From the NCBI GenBank assembly GCA_020845755.1, contig JADLFE010000019.1, positions 1 to 64,000 on the forward strand: 64,000 nucleotides of DNA, read 5' to 3'. A model generated the notes under the pieces. It was not told the DNA's origin. It saw only the letters and a program-made list of their open reading frames with translations, and searched no databases. Position 1 is the first letter of the stretch. Each line of letters opens with the position of its first letter. Origin of the DNA: Phycisphaerales bacterium. Lineage in GTDB: Bacteria > Planctomycetota > Phycisphaerae > Phycisphaerales > UBA1924. Position numbers and translations under genes: made by a program. Positions 52,885 to 64,000 of the stretch are shown here, in pieces.

Positions 52885-55476
52885 ATGTCATCGATTGTTG
52901 CCCGCGCCGCACTGGCGGCGTTTGCTCTGGTTTCGTCCGCCATGGTTTCTCCGGCTCAGGCGCTCCAAGGAGCACTCACCCACGCTCAGCCCGCAGGAGT
53001 CGTTGCGACCAAGGCCGGAGATCTGCCGCGCTCGAGCCTTGACCTGAACAGCGCGGAAATCCAGCCGATCGAGTGGACACCCGCGCGATCCGGACACTGG
53101 TTCGGAACGCTGGTGCTGAACGGGAAGGAACTCCTGCTCGATCTCGAGGCCTCGTCCGTTCGCGCGCCGGGCTTCACGCTTCAAGCGTCGCGCTCCGGCC
53201 AGGTGATCGACCTCCCCACGCCGGAGATCACCACCCATCGCGGGCAGGTCGTCGATCATCCCGGTTCGCTCGCCGCTGTTTCGTTCGTCGCGTCGGGCGT
53301 GCACGCTGTCATCGACCCGGGCGACGGCACGATCTGGTACATGCAGCCCCTGAGCGAGATCGAGGCGAACGCCAATCCGATCGATCACGTGGTCTACCGC
53401 TCCGACGCGATCAGGGCGACGGGCCATTCGTGCGGCGGCGCGCTGGAAGTTCCCGACGGGGTGAAGACGGAAGCGCCGGACGGCTTCGATCGGCGTGCCA
53501 ACTGCCTGCGTCAGGCCCAGATCGGCATCGATATGGACTTTACCTACTACGGCCAGCACGGGTCCGACCCCGTCCAGTGCCTCGCGTACGCCGAGAGCAT
53601 CATCAACGGCATGAACGTGATCTACAACCGCGACGTGAACGTTCACTTCGTGATCAGCGCCAGCATCGTGCGCACCGACAACACGCTGTACAACAGCGCA
53701 GACATCGGGACCCTGCTGGGGATGATCCAGTCCGAGTGGACCGTCGCGCAGCGCTTCAGGCCGCGCGACTGCGCCCACCTCTTCACCGGGCAGCCGACCG
53801 GCGGGGTGATCGGCCTGGCGTGGGTCGACGTGGTATGCAATTTCAGTTATCAGTACGCCGTGTCAAACATCGGATTCACCGGCGACCTGGGGGCGCTGGT
53901 GGGACTGGTCTCTCACGAGGTCGGGCACAACTTCGCCGCCGGTCACTGCGACGGCTCGCCCGATTGTTCGATCATGTGCTCGGGGCTCGGCGGGTGCGCC
54001 GGCAATCTGAGCGCCTTCAGCGAGACCGTGATCCCCTCGCTGAAGTATGCGGCCGCCCGAGGCTGCCTTGAGAACATCGGGCCGGCGCCAACGCAAGGCG
54101 GACCGGGCGCGATCGCCAACACGTACACCATCACCGCCAACATCCCGACGCGCCTCGACGTCATGTCGAACGACGCCGATCCCAACTGCGATCCGCTCTC
54201 GTTCTTCTCCTTCCCGGCCACGACCCAGGCCGGCGCGACGCTCTCCGTGTCGACCGGAACGGGCGCCGGCGGACGCGATGAGTTGATCTATACGCCGCGC
54301 ACCGACGCCAGCGGCTATGACACATTCCTGTACACGATCCAGGACACCGCGGGCGCCCAGGCGACCGCCCGCGTGTACTTGAGCAACCAGACGCTTCGCG
54401 ACACCGATAACGCCGGAAACACACTCCCCGGTATCGAGGCTCGCTATTACCGCGCGGGCGGGCAGAACGCCCTCCCCGACTTCGCGTCCTTGACCCCGTA
54501 CAAGTCCTCCACGATCGGCGCTGTCGACTTCCCGCGCGCCTATCTCAACATCCTGGGCTCGGGCCGAAAGACCCTCTTCGGGGCGCTCATCCAGGGAACC
54601 ATCATCGCCCCCGCAACCGACACGTACACCTTCTACTCCAACTCAGAGGACGGCTCGATGCTGTGGATCGACGGACGGGCCGTCGTCAAGAACGACTTCT
54701 ATCACAACAACATGACCGAGGCATCGGGCTCGATCGCCCTGGCCGCCGGATCGCATTCCTTCAAGATCGAGTACTTCGCCGGGTCGACCTACTGGGGCGG
54801 CCTGATCGCGTCGTGGCAGAGTTCCTCGCTCTCCAAGCAGGTGATCCCGGGCGGCGCGTTCGCCGGCCCGCTGAGTATCGAGTACTTCGACCTGCCCGCT
54901 GGTCTCTCGGCGCTCCCGAGTTTCGACGGCCACACGCCCTACAAGACCTCGGTGCTCGCCCAGGTCAATCAGCCCGTGACCAATGGCGTGCTGCTCGACA
55001 GCGAACGCACCGACGACCTGCTCGCCGCCTTCGACGGCTACTTCGTCGCGCCCTCCGAAGGTCTCTACACGCTGTATACCCAGTCCGATGATGGGTCGAA
55101 ACTCTACATCGGCACCAACCTGGTCGCCAACTGCGACGGCCTGCATGGAATGGCCGAGGTCGGCGGCACCGTCAACCTCAAGGCCGGTACGCACAGAATC
55201 CGCGTCGAGTGGTTCGAAGCCGGCGGCACGGGCGGATTGATCTTGAGTGTCGCCGGCCCGGGCATCGAGAAGCAGGTCATCCCGCCCTCGATGCTGGTGC
55301 GCACCAATCCGTGTCTCGGTGACTTCAACAACGACGGGTTTGTGAACGGGCTCGACTACGACGCCTACGCCGAGGCGTTCGAGGCCGCGTCGTCGGATGC
55401 GGACGTGAACGCGGACGGATTCGTCAATGCCCTCGACTACGACCTTTACGCGGAAGCCTTCGAAGCAGGGTGCTGA
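52885..55476 (+). CDS. Secreted metzincin protease with PA14 domains and dockerin
   Basis: 863 residues. The ATG at 52885 follows CAGGAGGT. A signal peptide (about 1-27) and a propeptide-like region are followed by a reprolysin-type (M12B) catalytic domain at about 210-390. It has the complete zinc motif HEVGHNFAAGHCD near residue 345 and a Met-turn CSIMCSG. A cadherin-like or Big domain lies at about 400-500 (LDVMSNDADPNCDPLSF). Two PA14 domains follow at about 510-650 and 665-800 (EDGSMLWIDG, DDGSKLYIG). A dockerin-type calcium repeat pair forms the C-terminus (GDFNNDGFVNGLDYDAYAEA, DVNADGFVNALDYDLY). It should be an extracellular protease that attaches through its dockerin or binds glycans through PA14. 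No cohesin was seen in the window. Confidence 0.88.
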   Translation: MSSIVARAALAAFALVSSAMVSPAQALQGALTHAQPAGVVATKAGDLPRSSLDLNSAEIQPIEWTPARSGHWFGTLVLNGKELLLDLEASSVRAPGFTLQASRSGQVIDLPTPEITTHRGQVVDHPGSLAAVSFVASGVHAVIDPGDGTIWYMQPLSEIEANANPIDHVVYRSDAIRATGHSCGGALEVPDGVKTEAPDGFDRRANCLRQAQIGIDMDFTYYGQHGSDPVQCLAYAESIINGMNVIYNRDVNVHFVISASIVRTDNTLYNSADIGTLLGMIQSEWTVAQRFRPRDCAHLFTGQPTGGVIGLAWVDVVCNFSYQYAVSNIGFTGDLGALVGLVSHEVGHNFAAGHCDGSPDCSIMCSGLGGCAGNLSAFSETVIPSLKYAAARGCLENIGPAPTQGGPGAIANTYTITANIPTRLDVMSNDADPNCDPLSFFSFPATTQAGATLSVSTGTGAGGRDELIYTPRTDASGYDTFLYTIQDTAGAQATARVYLSNQTLRDTDNAGNTLPGIEARYYRAGGQNALPDFASLTPYKSSTIGAVDFPRAYLNILGSGRKTLFGALIQGTIIAPATDTYTFYSNSEDGSMLWIDGRAVVKNDFYHNNMTEASGSIALAAGSHSFKIEYFAGSTYWGGLIASWQSSSLSKQVIPGGAFAGPLSIEYFDLPAGLSALPSFDGHTPYKTSVLAQVNQPVTNGVLLDSERTDDLLAAFDGYFVAPSEGLYTLYTQSDDGSKLYIGTNLVANCDGLHGMAEVGGTVNLKAGTHRIRVEWFEAGGTGGLILSVAGPGIEKQVIPPSMLVRTNPCLGDFNNDGFVNGLDYDAYAEAFEAASSDADVNADGFVNALDYDLYAEAFEAGC

Positions 55477-55536
55477 ACACCGCGCGGACGTGGAATCGGC
55501 GATCGGAGCGACGCCCCGTCGTCCCCTCGCCGCCGC

Positions 55537-56940
55537 TCAGCGCGCTCGCTCCTGACCCGGGTGTGTGATGGACTGACCGGCGTGCTTCTGCATGATCCCG
55601 AGCACCACCGCGGTCGCGATCCAGAGCAACGAGAGCGGGAGCCACAGGACCCAGGTGGGGATCGGGGTGGTGAATTTGAGCCCCGTCCCGATCGCGGCCA
55701 GCCACGTCGGCGCCCAGCCGCCGAGCATGTCGCCCGCGCGATAGACGAAGGTGTCGATGAACGCCTTGGACTTGTACTTTTCGTCGGGTGAGAGCGGCGT
55801 GTACAGAATCTCGCGTGCCGGGCGATCGACCGCGTAGTGCATGCCGCGCCGAACGACCTGGTAGGTATACAGGACCGGCACGCTCCCCGTCGCCGCCAGC
55901 GCGCCGAAGCCGGCGAAGGTCAGCGTCGGGAGCACCGCGAGCGTCCCGCCGATCCCGATGTACTTGATGATCTGACGCGTCAGGAAGAGTTGCGTGACGA
56001 GCGTCAGCAGGTTGGTGTAGAGGTCGAGATTGGCGAAGGCCTTGGTGCGGGCGTCGGCGTCGGGAAACTTCGCGGCGATCATGTTCGCCTGCTCAAGGTA
56101 GATGAACGTGCTCGTGATCGTAAACAGCAGCATGTAGAGCGAGAGCGTCTGCAGATAGCGGCTGTTCACGATCAGGCGGAAGCCCGCGAGCGCGTCGCTC
56201 GTCGGTTCGCGCCCCGAGGGGTGCGACGGCGCGCCCGAGTTCAACGCCTCGCCGCGCCTGATCAACGACGCCGCGCACAGGATCGCCGCCTGCAAAGGTA
56301 CCAGCGCCGCCAGGAAGACCCACTCGCGCGCAACCTTCGGAAACTCCACCATGGTCCACACCGGCGGATTCTCGCCGAACGGCCATTCCAGCGAGAGTTT
56401 CCCGCCCAGCAGCGCGTTGACAATGATCGGCCCGCAGATCGCGCCCAGCGTCCCCCCCACCGCGATCACGCCGAACACCTTCTTGGCCCGATCACGCCCG
56501 AAGACATCGGCCATGATCGACCAGAAGATCGAGACGACGAAGAGATTGAAGACGCTCAGCCAGATGTAGAACGCATAGCCCAGCGAGTGAAGCGTCTCGG
56601 CGGGGAGCAGCCGGGTCGCCGCGAAGAACCCGACGATGTTCAACGCGAAGAAGTAGTGCGTGATCGGAACGAACCTCCTCCGTGGGAATCGAGATACCAG
56701 GAACGCGTAGACCGGGTTTGCCAGCAGCATCACCCCCAGCGTCGCGGTCATGAGCCACGGCAGTTTGTCGGCGCCGCGCTCGATGGCCATCGTTTCGCGG
56801 ATGGGCCGGAGCATGTAGTAACTCGTAAGGACGAAGAAGAAGTACGCCGCCGCCGTGAGAAGAACTCCCCACGACACGCCGCCACCCCGGCCCGGGGACT
56901 CGGTCGGGTGCTTTGAAATCGACCCGGTTGCTTCAGCCAC
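55537..56940 (-). CDS. ATP/ADP-translocase-like major facilitator
   Basis: 467 residues from the GTG at 56938-56940, with AAAGG about 10 bases upstream. There are about twelve hydrophobic segments. The first ones read FFFVLTSYYMLRPIRETMAI, followed by GADKLPWLMTATLGVMLLAN and RRRFVPITHYFFALNIV. This N-terminal RPIRETMAI pattern is that of the nucleotide transporter (ATP:ADP antiporter, Tlc/Npt) family and its free-living homologues. Those homologues have no proven substrate in planctomycetes as far as can be stated here. A Ser/Gly-rich cytoplasmic loop (about 235-260) divides the protein. It is divergent from the exported epimerase gene and convergent with the protease gene. Confidence 0.78.
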   Translation of the reverse strand: MAEATGSISKHPTESPGRGGGVSWGVLLTAAAYFFFVLTSYYMLRPIRETMAIERGADKLPWLMTATLGVMLLANPVYAFLVSRFPRRRFVPITHYFFALNIVGFFAATRLLPAETLHSLGYAFYIWLSVFNLFVVSIFWSIMADVFGRDRAKKVFGVIAVGGTLGAICGPIIVNALLGGKLSLEWPFGENPPVWTMVEFPKVAREWVFLAALVPLQAAILCAASLIRRGEALNSGAPSHPSGREPTSDALAGFRLIVNSRYLQTLSLYMLLFTITSTFIYLEQANMIAAKFPDADARTKAFANLDLYTNLLTLVTQLFLTRQIIKYIGIGGTLAVLPTLTFAGFGALAATGSVPVLYTYQVVRRGMHYAVDRPAREILYTPLSPDEKYKSKAFIDTFVYRAGDMLGGWAPTWLAAIGTGLKFTTPIPTWVLWLPLSLLWIATAVVLGIMQKHAGQSITHPGQERAR

Positions 56941-57084
56941 ACGTCCCGCCTTTCCCGACGCGGTCGATCCCCGATGGTGCGATTCGTACAATCCGAATGC
57001 AACCCGGCGTGCGGAAGGTGGTACAACCTCTCCGCACGCTACGCTGCGGCCTGACCGCACCATCTTCGCAGAAAGGTCCAATCC

Positions 57085-58305
57085 ATGCACAGCAACCGTC
57101 GGGACTTCCTGGCATCCTCGTCCTTGGCCGTCGCCGGGCTCGCGATCGGCGCTCGCCGCCTGCACGCGGCCGCCCCCGCAGCACCCAAGAAGATCCTGAT
57201 CCTGGGCGGCACCGGCTTCCTCGGGCCCGCCGTCACCCTTGCCGCCCAGGCCCGCGGACACTCCGTCTCCCTCTTCAACCGCGGCAAGACCGAAAAGGTC
57301 CTGCACACCAAGACCGACAATACCGAGCGGTTCTACGGCAACCGCGATCCTAACAAGACCGCCGACGAGAAGGACCCCGCCTCCGCCAAGGGGCTCGAAT
57401 CGCTCAAGGGACACGCCTGGGACGCCGTCGTTGATACATCCGGCTACTTCCCACGCATGGTCAAGGCGTCGGCCGAGTTGCTCGCGCCGAGCGTGAAGCA
57501 GTACGTCTTCATCAGTTCCGTGTCCGTGTACGCGGACAACGCCACGCCCGGCGCGGACACCTCCGCCGCCGTGGGCAAAATGGCCGACGAGTCGGTCGAA
57601 ACGTTCGGCGCTTCGTTCGAAAACTACGGGCCGGCCAAGGCGCTCTGCGAGCAGGCCGCCGAAGCCGCTATGCCCGGGCGCGTCACCAACATCCGCCCCG
57701 GCCTGATCGTCGGGCCCGGCGACCCGACCGGCCGATTCACCTACTGGCCCGTGCGCGTCGCACGCGGCGGCGAGGTCCTCTCCCCCGGCACGCCCAACGA
57801 CCCGCTGCAGATGGTCGACGTCCGCGACCTGGCCGAGTGGATCATCCATCTGATCGAGAATGGCACGATGGGCGTCCTCGACGCGATCTCGCCCCAGAAC
57901 CCACCCGGCAAGCCCGGCTTCACCATGGGCATGCTCCTGGATGCCTGCAAGCAAGCCTCGAACTCCAACGCCACGTTCACGTGGTGCGACACCGAATTCC
58001 TGACGGCCCAGCAGGTCTCGCCGTGGGGCGACATGCCGCTCTGGATCCCGCCGATCGGCGAGAGCGCCGGTTTCCACACGCGCAACGTGCAGAAGTCGAT
58101 CGACGCGGGCCTCAAGATGCGCCCCGTGGTCGATACCTGCAAGGCGACGCTGGAGTGGTTCAACTCGGTGCCCGAGGGCGATCGCTTGAAGAACCTCGGG
58201 GGCATCAAGCCGGATCGTGAAGTCGCGGTGCTCAAGGCTTGGCACGAACGCGACCAGTCCAAGCCCGCCGAAGCGCCCAAGAAGGAAGAAAAGGCCGCGG
58301 GATAG
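57085..58305 (+). CDS. Tat-exported NAD-dependent epimerase/dehydratase-like protein
   Basis: 406 residues. The N-terminus is a twin-arginine signal (NRRDFLASSSLAVAGLAIG). A short-chain-reductase-type Rossmann fold follows, with the nucleotide motif GGTGFLGPA (about 40-48). A catalytic Tyr/Lys pair reads YGPAKALCEQ (about 187-196), and DTSGYFPR and FISSVSVY are also present. The C-terminal 20 residues are Lys/Glu/Ala-rich. AAAGG lies upstream of the ATG, and TACGCT at 57040 may be its -10 box. A Tat signal on an NAD(P)-binding epimerase fits cofactor-loaded export, known in planctomycetes for oxidoreductase-like proteins. The substrate is unknown. Confidence 0.82.
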   Translation: MHSNRRDFLASSSLAVAGLAIGARRLHAAAPAAPKKILILGGTGFLGPAVTLAAQARGHSVSLFNRGKTEKVLHTKTDNTERFYGNRDPNKTADEKDPASAKGLESLKGHAWDAVVDTSGYFPRMVKASAELLAPSVKQYVFISSVSVYADNATPGADTSAAVGKMADESVETFGASFENYGPAKALCEQAAEAAMPGRVTNIRPGLIVGPGDPTGRFTYWPVRVARGGEVLSPGTPNDPLQMVDVRDLAEWIIHLIENGTMGVLDAISPQNPPGKPGFTMGMLLDACKQASNSNATFTWCDTEFLTAQQVSPWGDMPLWIPPIGESAGFHTRNVQKSIDAGLKMRPVVDTCKATLEWFNSVPEGDRLKNLGGIKPDREVAVLKAWHERDQSKPAEAPKKEEKAAG

Positions 58306-58445
58306 ACGGTCCGCGATGCGAGGACGACCGATTCGAAGCGCGCCGGGCGATCGTCCGGCGCGTTTCCTTTTGGGGCGGGTTGCTCGCAACGCCGCGGTTT
58401 CCGACGCGGGGCCGGCGGATGTTCCGCGGGCTACCATGCCGCGCC

Positions 58446-59690
58446 ATGAAGATCCATGAATACCAGGGGCGTGACCTTCTCCGAAACTACTCGATCGCCG
58501 TTCCCAGCGGGCAGGTGATCACGAGCGTCGAAGACGCGGCCGGCGCCTTCAAGAACGCCACCGCGGGCATGGCCAAGCCGCTCGCGGTTGTGAAGGCCCA
58601 GGTCCACGCGGGCGGACGCGGCAAGGCCGGGTTCGTCAAACTCGTCTCCAGCGCCGAAGAAGCCACCGCCGCGGCACGCTTCATGTTCACCAACCGCATG
58701 AAGTCCCCCCAGACCCCGCCCGAAGGGCTCGAAGTCAAGAAACTCCTCGTCGCCAGCGCCGTCGACATCGCCGATCGCAAGAGCGGCGGACGCGAAGAGT
58801 TCTACCTCGCCATCACCACCGACCGCAAGACACGTCGCAACGTCCTCATCGCCTCGCGCGAGGGCGGCGTGGAGATCGAGCAGGTCGCCCACGACCGCCC
58901 AGACGCCATCGTCAAAGAATTCATCCACCCGCTCACGGGGCTTCAGGGACACCAGGCACGACGCATCGCCTTCCGCCTCGGGCTCGTCGGCAAGCAGGTC
59001 GCCCAGGCCGCCGACATCATGATGAAACTCTCACGCCTCTACGTCGACAAGGACTGCACTCTCGCGGAGATCAACCCGCTGGTCATCACGCCGCCGACGA
59101 AGGATGCGCCGGACGGGCAGGTCTTGGCTATCGACGCGAAGTTCAACTTCGACGACAACGGCCTGTTCCGCCAGAAGTCCATCGCCGAGATGCACGACGC
59201 CAGCGAGGACAATCCCGCCGAGACACGCGCCAACGCGCTCGGACTCAACTACATCGCCCTCGACGGCAACATCGGATGCCTCGTCAACGGCGCCGGGCTC
59301 GCCATGTCCACCATGGACATCATCAAACTCAACGGCGGCGAACCGGCCAACTTCCTCGACGTCGGCGGCTCCGCGTCCGAAGAGGCCGTCACCGAGGCCT
59401 TCTCCATCATCCTCTCCGACCAGCGCGTCAAGGGCATCCTCGTCAACATCTTCGGCGGGATCATGAACTGCGAGACCATCGCCAAGGGCGTCGTCAACGC
59501 CGCTCGCAACTTCAAGAACCCCGACGGGAGCGTCGGCTTCAAGGTGCCGCTCGTCGTGCGCCTCGAGGGCACCAACGTCGCCGCCGCACGCGCCTTCCTC
59601 GACAGCGCACGCAACCAACTCCCCACCATGCAGCCCGCCACCGACCTCAACGACGCCGCCAAACGCGTCTGCACCGCCGTCGGGGCGTAG
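58446..59690 (+). CDS. sucC: Succinate-CoA ligase, ADP-forming, beta subunit
   Basis: 414 residues, somewhat longer than the usual ~390. The ATP-grasp region ([43 protein letters not shown]) and the CoA-ligase domain ([42 protein letters not shown]) are complete. It should form succinyl-CoA synthetase of the citric acid cycle with an alpha subunit, but no sucD follows; the next gene is acnA. TACCAT lies 8 bases before the ATG and there is no Shine-Dalgarno, suggesting leaderless translation. Insertions around 78-85 and 106-111 account for the extra length. Confidence 0.92.
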   Translation: MKIHEYQGRDLLRNYSIAVPSGQVITSVEDAAGAFKNATAGMAKPLAVVKAQVHAGGRGKAGFVKLVSSAEEATAAARFMFTNRMKSPQTPPEGLEVKKLLVASAVDIADRKSGGREEFYLAITTDRKTRRNVLIASREGGVEIEQVAHDRPDAIVKEFIHPLTGLQGHQARRIAFRLGLVGKQVAQAADIMMKLSRLYVDKDCTLAEINPLVITPPTKDAPDGQVLAIDAKFNFDDNGLFRQKSIAEMHDASEDNPAETRANALGLNYIALDGNIGCLVNGAGLAMSTMDIIKLNGGEPANFLDVGGSASEEAVTEAFSIILSDQRVKGILVNIFGGIMNCETIAKGVVNAARNFKNPDGSVGFKVPLVVRLEGTNVAAARAFLDSARNQLPTMQPATDLNDAAKRVCTAVGA

Positions 59691-60094
59691 GCTCCCGCAG
59701 CCCGAGGTACTACACGCCGACGCCACGCCAGTCACCAACTCAAGCCCTGCGCTTGGTTCCATTCAGTCTACGACGCCCCTGATCGGCACGCTCGCCGGAC
59801 TTTGCCTACATCAGAACTCCCACCCGCAACCTACCGCGCCTGGGTCCGTGCTATGAACCGGATGATCTGATCTTCTCGTTCCCGCACGGATCGATGAAGA
59901 TCGGACCGCCAGCGACCGGCAAATATTCACAACCGCTTCCTTGCTCCGACATCATCCTCGTCCCGTGCGCATGATCATCACTCCGATTTATGCGTTTTCA
60001 CATCACAATCGATTCGATTCATGCCGCCGAGATACGATCATTGTGGTGAACCGATCCTGCTGATGCCAGCATCCCCTCCCACCCGGAGCATCCC
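59691..60094. other. Intergenic region between sucC and acnA
   Basis: 404 bases without a gene. The half near acnA is less GC-rich; TACGAT at 60035-60040 could be a -10 box for acnA, with no clear -35. No terminator-like hairpin with a T-run is seen after sucC. Confidence 0.5.
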
Positions 60095-62890
<2,796 letters not shown>

Positions 62891-62918
62891 AACCACAATC
62901 GCGTAGAGTTGGTTCGAC

Positions 62919-62948
62919 AAGGGGCCGGACAGAAGTCCGGCCCCTTTT
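62919..62948 (+). terminator. Rho-independent terminator of acnA
   Basis: A perfect 12-base-pair stem, AAGGGGCCGGAC at 62919-62930 pairing with GTCCGGCCCCTT at 62935-62946, has an AGAA loop and is followed by further T. It lies 28 bases after the acnA stop codon. Confidence 0.9.
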
Positions 62949-63100
62949 CATGGCTTGTCTTCAATATGCCGACGCAAAGAAGCGAACACCCTCGTGATAG
63001 ACGTACTGCAACATGACCCGACACATTTCCACCGTGAAATGCAACCCGCTTCCGCAATCGCCGTATGCTTTTACGGACCGCGTTCGCGGGGAAACCGCAC

Positions 63101-63769
63101 ATGGCCGATGAATCTCTCCAGTCAAACCGTCGCCTAGAAATACTGCTTGTCGGCGCTCTCGTCGTGAGCATCGTCGTCGTCGCTGCATATTTCACGCTCG
63201 AGTTTTCCGGTGTGCTTGATCGGGATGTCTGGACACGTGAGCATCCACTGACCTCACCGATTGCCGTCGTCTCGGTGAAGGACGGCGTTGTCACTCTCTC
63301 CGATGGGCGCTCGTTTGCTCCGGCAGGCGTGGAACGCGCTCAGATCATCACGCCCGCGAAGTACGACGAGGCGCTCGCGGCCGCGACCGATCAAGGGGTC
63401 GAGGTTCTTCTTGATTTGGGCAACGGACGCGCGGTGTTGATGTGCGAGCCGAGGTTTCGCAACACTTGCGGCACGCGCGGCTACAAGGGTGATCGCCATG
63501 CGTGGTGGGCGGGCGGAACATACGGGTGTCGGTTGAGCGAGTTATTGATTTGCTCGGGCTACGCGATCATCACCACAGACAAATCGGAACTCCCACCCCG
63601 AGAGCAATGGCACCTTGAGGCCACGGTCGCAACGTTTCCTAGCCCGCCCCAGTCAGGTTGGGAATTCCGCCGACTTACCAAAGGTCGAGCGTTTTCGTTT
63701 ACACCCGAGATCTTGTACCTCGGCGACGAGCAGATGTACACGGCTGTGTACAAGGAGCCTCCAAGCTGA
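63101..63769 (+). CDS. Hypothetical membrane-anchored protein
   Basis: 222 residues from the ATG with GGGGA 8 bases upstream; TATGCT at 63064-63069 may be the -10 box. One N-terminal membrane helix (ILLVGALVVSIVVVAAYFTL) is followed by an extracytoplasmic domain of about 185 residues with VVTLSDGRSFAPAGVE, CEPRFRNTCGTRGYKGD and ELLICSGYAII. Three to four Cys could form disulphides. It is not assigned to a family with confidence. It follows acnA and its terminator. Confidence 0.75.
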   Translation: MADESLQSNRRLEILLVGALVVSIVVVAAYFTLEFSGVLDRDVWTREHPLTSPIAVVSVKDGVVTLSDGRSFAPAGVERAQIITPAKYDEALAAATDQGVEVLLDLGNGRAVLMCEPRFRNTCGTRGYKGDRHAWWAGGTYGCRLSELLICSGYAIITTDKSELPPREQWHLEATVATFPSPPQSGWEFRRLTKGRAFSFTPEILYLGDEQMYTAVYKEPPS

Positions 63770-63791
63770 TCGGGCGTTTCTACACTCCCCC

Positions 63792-64000
63792 ATGCCCCCC
63801 GCCACCGCCGAGATCATCGCCGCCGCCCATGTCGTCGTGGACATCCCCGTCGCGTGGGGCGAGATGGACGCGCTCAACCACGTCAACAACGTCTCGTTCT
63901 TCCGCTATCTCGAAACCGCGCGGGTCGCGTTTATCCGCGCGCTGGGACCCAATGTCGGCTTCGACGCCTCCGATCGGCGCCGCGGCGTTGGCTTCATCCT
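63792..64000 (+). CDS. Acyl-CoA thioesterase, hotdog fold (truncated by window end)
   Basis: The first 69 residues run off the end of the window. VDIPVAWGEMDALNHVNNVS is the signature of the 4-hydroxybenzoyl-CoA/YbgC-type thioesterases, with the catalytic Asp in the GEMDALNHVNN motif, followed by FFRYLETARVAFIRALG. TACACT lies 5 bases before the ATG and there is no Shine-Dalgarno, so it may be leaderless. The specific acyl-CoA substrate is unknown. Confidence 0.85.
   Translation, partial: MPPATAEIIAAAHVVVDIPVAWGEMDALNHVNNVSFFRYLETARVAFIRALGPNVGFDASDRRRGVGFI

Noticed and set aside
55321-55476. EF-hand calcium-binding protein fragment
   Set aside because: The paired DxNxDG repeats lie at the C-terminus, 12-residue loops followed by one helix each, which is dockerin arrangement, not a full EF-hand pair.

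Overview
The window looks like chromosomal DNA from a member of the Planctomycetota, most probably class Phycisphaerae. It is GC-rich. Two very large secreted proteins carry the N-terminal LEPR motif (LEPRQMLA, LEPRQLLF) typical of this phylum, and four secreted proteins end in a PEP-CTERM-like tail of the form PAPG/PGPG, hydrophobic stretch, Arg-rich. BamD-like and LptE-like genes point to an outer membrane. The assignment rests on these family features and was not checked against a database.

Layout. 1-5.1 kb: PIN/TRAM membrane protein, kbl, and two tandem PEP-CTERM-like paralogues. 5.6-11.4 kb: a 1291-residue LEPR glycoside-hydrolase-like protein and three small or membrane proteins. 11.6-15.2 kb: two ketosynthase genes, the first with a degenerate active site (chain-length-factor-like), separated by a glycine-rich GxxExxY-type protein. 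15.5-25.1 kb: one 3183-residue LEPR surface protein, preceded by a 650-base leader containing a candidate structured RNA, then pheA. 27-38 kb: a membrane protein, a formate module on the minus strand (fhs, NuoE/F-type diaphorase, molybdenum formate dehydrogenase), divergent moaC-mog for the molybdenum cofactor, and an ExbB-ExbD-ExbD operon. 38-42.8 kb: ftsH, an LptE-like lipoprotein, a BamD-like protein and another PEP-CTERM-like protein. 43.2-48 kb: a LysR regulator followed by four tandem PAS-LuxR regulators. 48-55.5 kb: HAD phosphatase, glycosyltransferase, FG-GAP protein, PhoX-like PEP-CTERM protein and a metzincin-PA14-dockerin protein. 55.5-64 kb: nucleotide-transporter-like protein, Tat-exported epimerase, sucC, acnA, a membrane-anchored unknown and the start of a thioesterase.

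How the genes fit together. fhs and the formate dehydrogenase share one minus-strand operon and link formate to tetrahydrofolate and NADH; the molybdenum cofactor genes next door could supply the dehydrogenase. The ketosynthase pair resembles a heterodimeric KS/chain-length-factor unit, but no acyl carrier protein is adjacent. The four PAS-LuxR genes look like a local expansion of cytoplasmic sensors, and three of them have related GGG/CCC elements upstream. Many genes without a Shine-Dalgarno sequence have a TANNNT hexamer 4-9 bases before the start codon, which suggests leaderless transcripts. No tRNA, rRNA, CRISPR array or insertion sequence was recognised.
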